Assembly: GCF_028473665.1 (NCBI RefSeq) | Contig: NZ_CP098774.1 | Coordinates: 2,942,501-3,006,500 of the forward strand | From: Sphingomonas sp. QA11 | Lineage (GTDB): Bacteria; Pseudomonadota; Alphaproteobacteria; Sphingomonadales; Sphingomonadaceae | Length of the DNA: 64,000 nt | Direction: 5' to 3' | In this document: piece by piece, positions 62,287 to 64,000 of the stretch | Numbering within the stretch: the first letter of the stretch is position 1 | Layout of the letters: each line of letters starts with the position of its first letter | Position numbers and translations under genes: made by a program | The notes under the pieces: model-generated | What the model was told of the DNA's origin: nothing | Database searches by the model: none | What the model saw: only the letters and a program-made list of their open reading frames with translations

Positions 62287-62606
62287 CAATTCTGCCTCTT
62301 GGTGGAGCGCATCGCAATCACGCGTTCCAGATACTCATCCTTGCGAGCCTCGATACAGGCGGTCAGCGCCGCCGCATCCTTCGGCCTGGTCGCGGCGCAC
62401 GCCACGCCTGCATCGCACCAGAACCTGTCCAGTTCAGCATCGCCGACCGAATGGGTAACCCGGCACACCCGCAACCGCCCCTTGCGGTCGATCTTCATGC
62501 TCACCCCGACCCGCTTGAGCCGCTGGCCGAGTACGACGATGTCTTCGATCGGTTCTTCCGGCGGCGCAGCCGGGCCGGCGAGTTGCAACGCCAGGGCGAG
62601 CATCAT
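62286..62606 (-). CDS. Uncharacterised small protein encoded between sufB and sufC
   Basis: A 106-residue protein. Its ATG overlaps the sufB stop (TGATG) and its stop overlaps sufC, so it is firmly inside the operon. The first 16 residues are hydrophobic ([19 protein letters not shown]), a possible short export signal. The rest carries DIVVLGQRLKRVGVSMKI and four cysteines (RVCRVTHS, RFWCDAGVACAAT, LTACIEAR). I do not recognise a family. If exported it could not act on the cytoplasmic SUF complex; if not, the cysteines could bind metal or clusters. Confidence 0.75.
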   Translation of the reverse strand: MMLALALQLAGPAAPPEEPIEDIVVLGQRLKRVGVSMKIDRKGRLRVCRVTHSVGDAELDRFWCDAGVACAATRPKDAAALTACIEARKDEYLERVIAMRSTKRQN

Positions 62607-64000
62607 CACCCGACGCTCCCCTCGAGCGAAATCCCCAGCAGCTTCTGCGCCTCGACCGCGAATTCCATCGGGAGCTGCTGCAGCACCTCGCGCGCGAAGC
62701 CGTTGACGATCAGCGCCACGGCCGCCTCGGAATCGAGGCCGCGCTGCATCGCGTAGAACATCTGGTCTTCGCTGATCTTCGAGGTGGTCGCTTCATGCTC
62801 GATCTGCGCCGATGGGTTGCGCACCTCGATATAAGGCACGGTGTGCGCGCCGCACTGGTCGCCCAGCAGCAGCGAATCGCACTGGGTGTAGTTGCGCACG
62901 CCCTCGGCGGTCGGCGCCACGCGCACCAGGCCGCGATAGGTGTTGTCGGACCGGCCGGCGGAAATGCCCTTCGACACGATGGTCGAACGGCTGCCCTTGC
63001 CGAGATGGATCATCTTGGTGCCGGTATCGGCCTGCTGGCGGTTGTTGGTCACCGCAACCGAATAGAATTCGCCGACGCTGTTCTCGCCCGCGAGCACGCA
63101 ACTCGGATATTTCCAGGTGATCGCGCTGCCGGTCTCGACCTGGGTCCAGCTCACCTTGCTGTTCTTCCCCTGGCAGAGCGCGCGCTTGGTGACGAAATTA
63201 TAGATGCCGCCCTTGCCCTCGGCGTCGCCGGGATACCAATTCTGCACCGTCGAATATTTGATCTCGGCATCGTCGAGCGCGACCAGTTCGACCACGGCCG
63301 CATGGAGCTGGTTCTCGTCGCGCATCGGCGCGGTGCAGCCTTCCAGGTACGAAACATACGCCCCCTTGTCGGCGACGATCAGCGTGCGTTCGAACTGGCC
63401 GGTATTCTCGGCATTGATACGGAAATAGGTGCTGAGCTCCATCGGGCAGCGCACCCCTTCCGGGATGTAGACGAAGGTGCCGTCGGAGAAGACGGCGCAG
63501 TTGAGCGCGGCGAAATAATTGTCATGCTGCGGCACGACCTTGCCGAGCCATTTGCGGACGAGATCGGGATATTCGCGGATCGCCTCGCTGATCGACCGGA
63601 AGATCACGCCCGCCGCTTCGAGCTCCTTGCGGAAGGTCGTCGCGACCGAGACGCTGTCGAACACCGCATCGACCGCCACCTTGCGCGCGCCCTCGACCCC
63701 AGCGAGCATCTTCTGCTCCTCGATCGGGATGCCGAGCTTTTCGTAGACGCGCAGGATCTCGGGATCGACCTCGTCGAGGCTGCCGACCTTGGGCTTGGCC
63801 TTGGGCTCGGCGTAATAATAGGCGTCCTGATAATCGATCGGCGGCACGTTGAGCTTGGCCCAGTCGGGCGGCGTCATCGTCAGCCACAGGCGGTACGCCT
63901 TGAGCCGCCAGTCGAGCATCCATTCGGGCTCGTTCTTTTTGGCCGAGATGAAACGGACCGTGTCCTCGCTCAGGCCCTTTGGCGCGAATTCCTGCTCGAT
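62606..64000 (-). CDS. sufB: Fe-S assembly scaffold protein SufB, N-terminus outside the window
   Basis: The C-terminal 464 residues are visible; the frame runs off the right edge with [20 protein letters not shown], a SufB hallmark, so only about 20-30 residues are missing. Other blocks are [60 protein letters not shown] and [15 protein letters not shown] [20 protein letters not shown]. The Met at 63919 is internal, not the start. It is the main scaffold of SufBC2D and the first visible gene of the operon. Confidence 0.95.
   Translation of the reverse strand: MEQEFAPKGLSEDTVRFISAKKNEPEWMLDWRLKAYRLWLTMTPPDWAKLNVPPIDYQDAYYYAEPKAKPKVGSLDEVDPEILRVYEKLGIPIEEQKMLAGVEGARKVAVDAVFDSVSVATTFRKELEAAGVIFRSISEAIREYPDLVRKWLGKVVPQHDNYFAALNCAVFSDGTFVYIPEGVRCPMELSTYFRINAENTGQFERTLIVADKGAYVSYLEGCTAPMRDENQLHAAVVELVALDDAEIKYSTVQNWYPGDAEGKGGIYNFVTKRALCQGKNSKVSWTQVETGSAITWKYPSCVLAGENSVGEFYSVAVTNNRQQADTGTKMIHLGKGSRSTIVSKGISAGRSDNTYRGLVRVAPTAEGVRNYTQCDSLLLGDQCGAHTVPYIEVRNPSAQIEHEATTSKISEDQMFYAMQRGLDSEAAVALIVNGFAREVLQQLPMEFAVEAQKLLGISLEGSVG

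Overview
The window reads as a chromosomal segment of a GC-rich alphaproteobacterium of the Sphingomonadaceae, probably Sphingomonas or a close relative. This is inferred from gene content and was not tested by a database search. The signs are TonB-dependent receptors of the Xanthomonas/Caulobacter type, tryptophan-halogenase/SapC/cupin_8 clusters, a divergent GlcNAc regulon with a fused PTS phosphotransferase, and a sufBCDS-T-A operon. Genes are tightly packed, with many ATGA, GTGA and TGATG overlaps. No tRNA, rRNA, CRISPR array or prophage was seen.

Positions 1-16595 form a beta-glucan (laminarin-type) utilisation locus. It holds a GH16 glucanase end, a DUF6445 putative oxygenase, a GH55-like beta-helix protein, an MFS transporter, a GH3 beta-glucosidase and a large TonB receptor. 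After a terminator come halogenase, SapC, JmjC/cupin_8 and a second halogenase, then two LacI regulators. Two identical 14-bp LacI-type palindromes lie between the GH3 gene and the receptor gene.

Positions 16655-28897 form a complete N-acetylglucosamine/chitooligosaccharide regulon. One arm is gntR-nagB(SIS type)-nagA. The divergent arm is TonB receptor, GH20 hexosaminidase, an EIIA-HPr-EI fusion and NagE. Together they cover uptake through the outer membrane, periplasmic cleavage, phosphorylating import, deacetylation and deamination.

Positions 28927-43760 hold ordinary housekeeping and accessory genes: ybbP/ybbA with tesA diverging, kdpD-kdpE-pirin, pal with an MliC-like gene, a marR-nodT-emrA-emrB efflux operon, and an L-serine dehydratase behind a tandem glycine riboswitch.

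Positions 43761-50328 carry a second, independent TonB receptor/halogenase/SapC/JmjC module without carbohydrate enzymes. Its SapC-JmjC arm is AT-richer than the surroundings. An IS5-type element and an orphan Imm8-like immunity gene follow.

Positions 51634-58425 hold an M13 peptidase, a short remnant resembling methylcrotonyl-CoA carboxylase beta subunit, a small acyl-CoA-related cluster (NTF2-like, GNAT, 2,4-dienoyl-CoA-reductase-like SDR, MaoC), an esterase and an EF-hand protein. Positions 58472-64000 carry the SUF iron-sulfur assembly operon on the minus strand, with an extra small gene between sufB and sufC; sufB runs off the window.

The strongest candidate for an undescribed system is the repeated linkage of TonB receptor, flavin-dependent halogenase, SapC and Fe/2OG oxygenase-like genes. 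It occurs twice here in different layouts, each time with a terminator directly behind the receptor gene.
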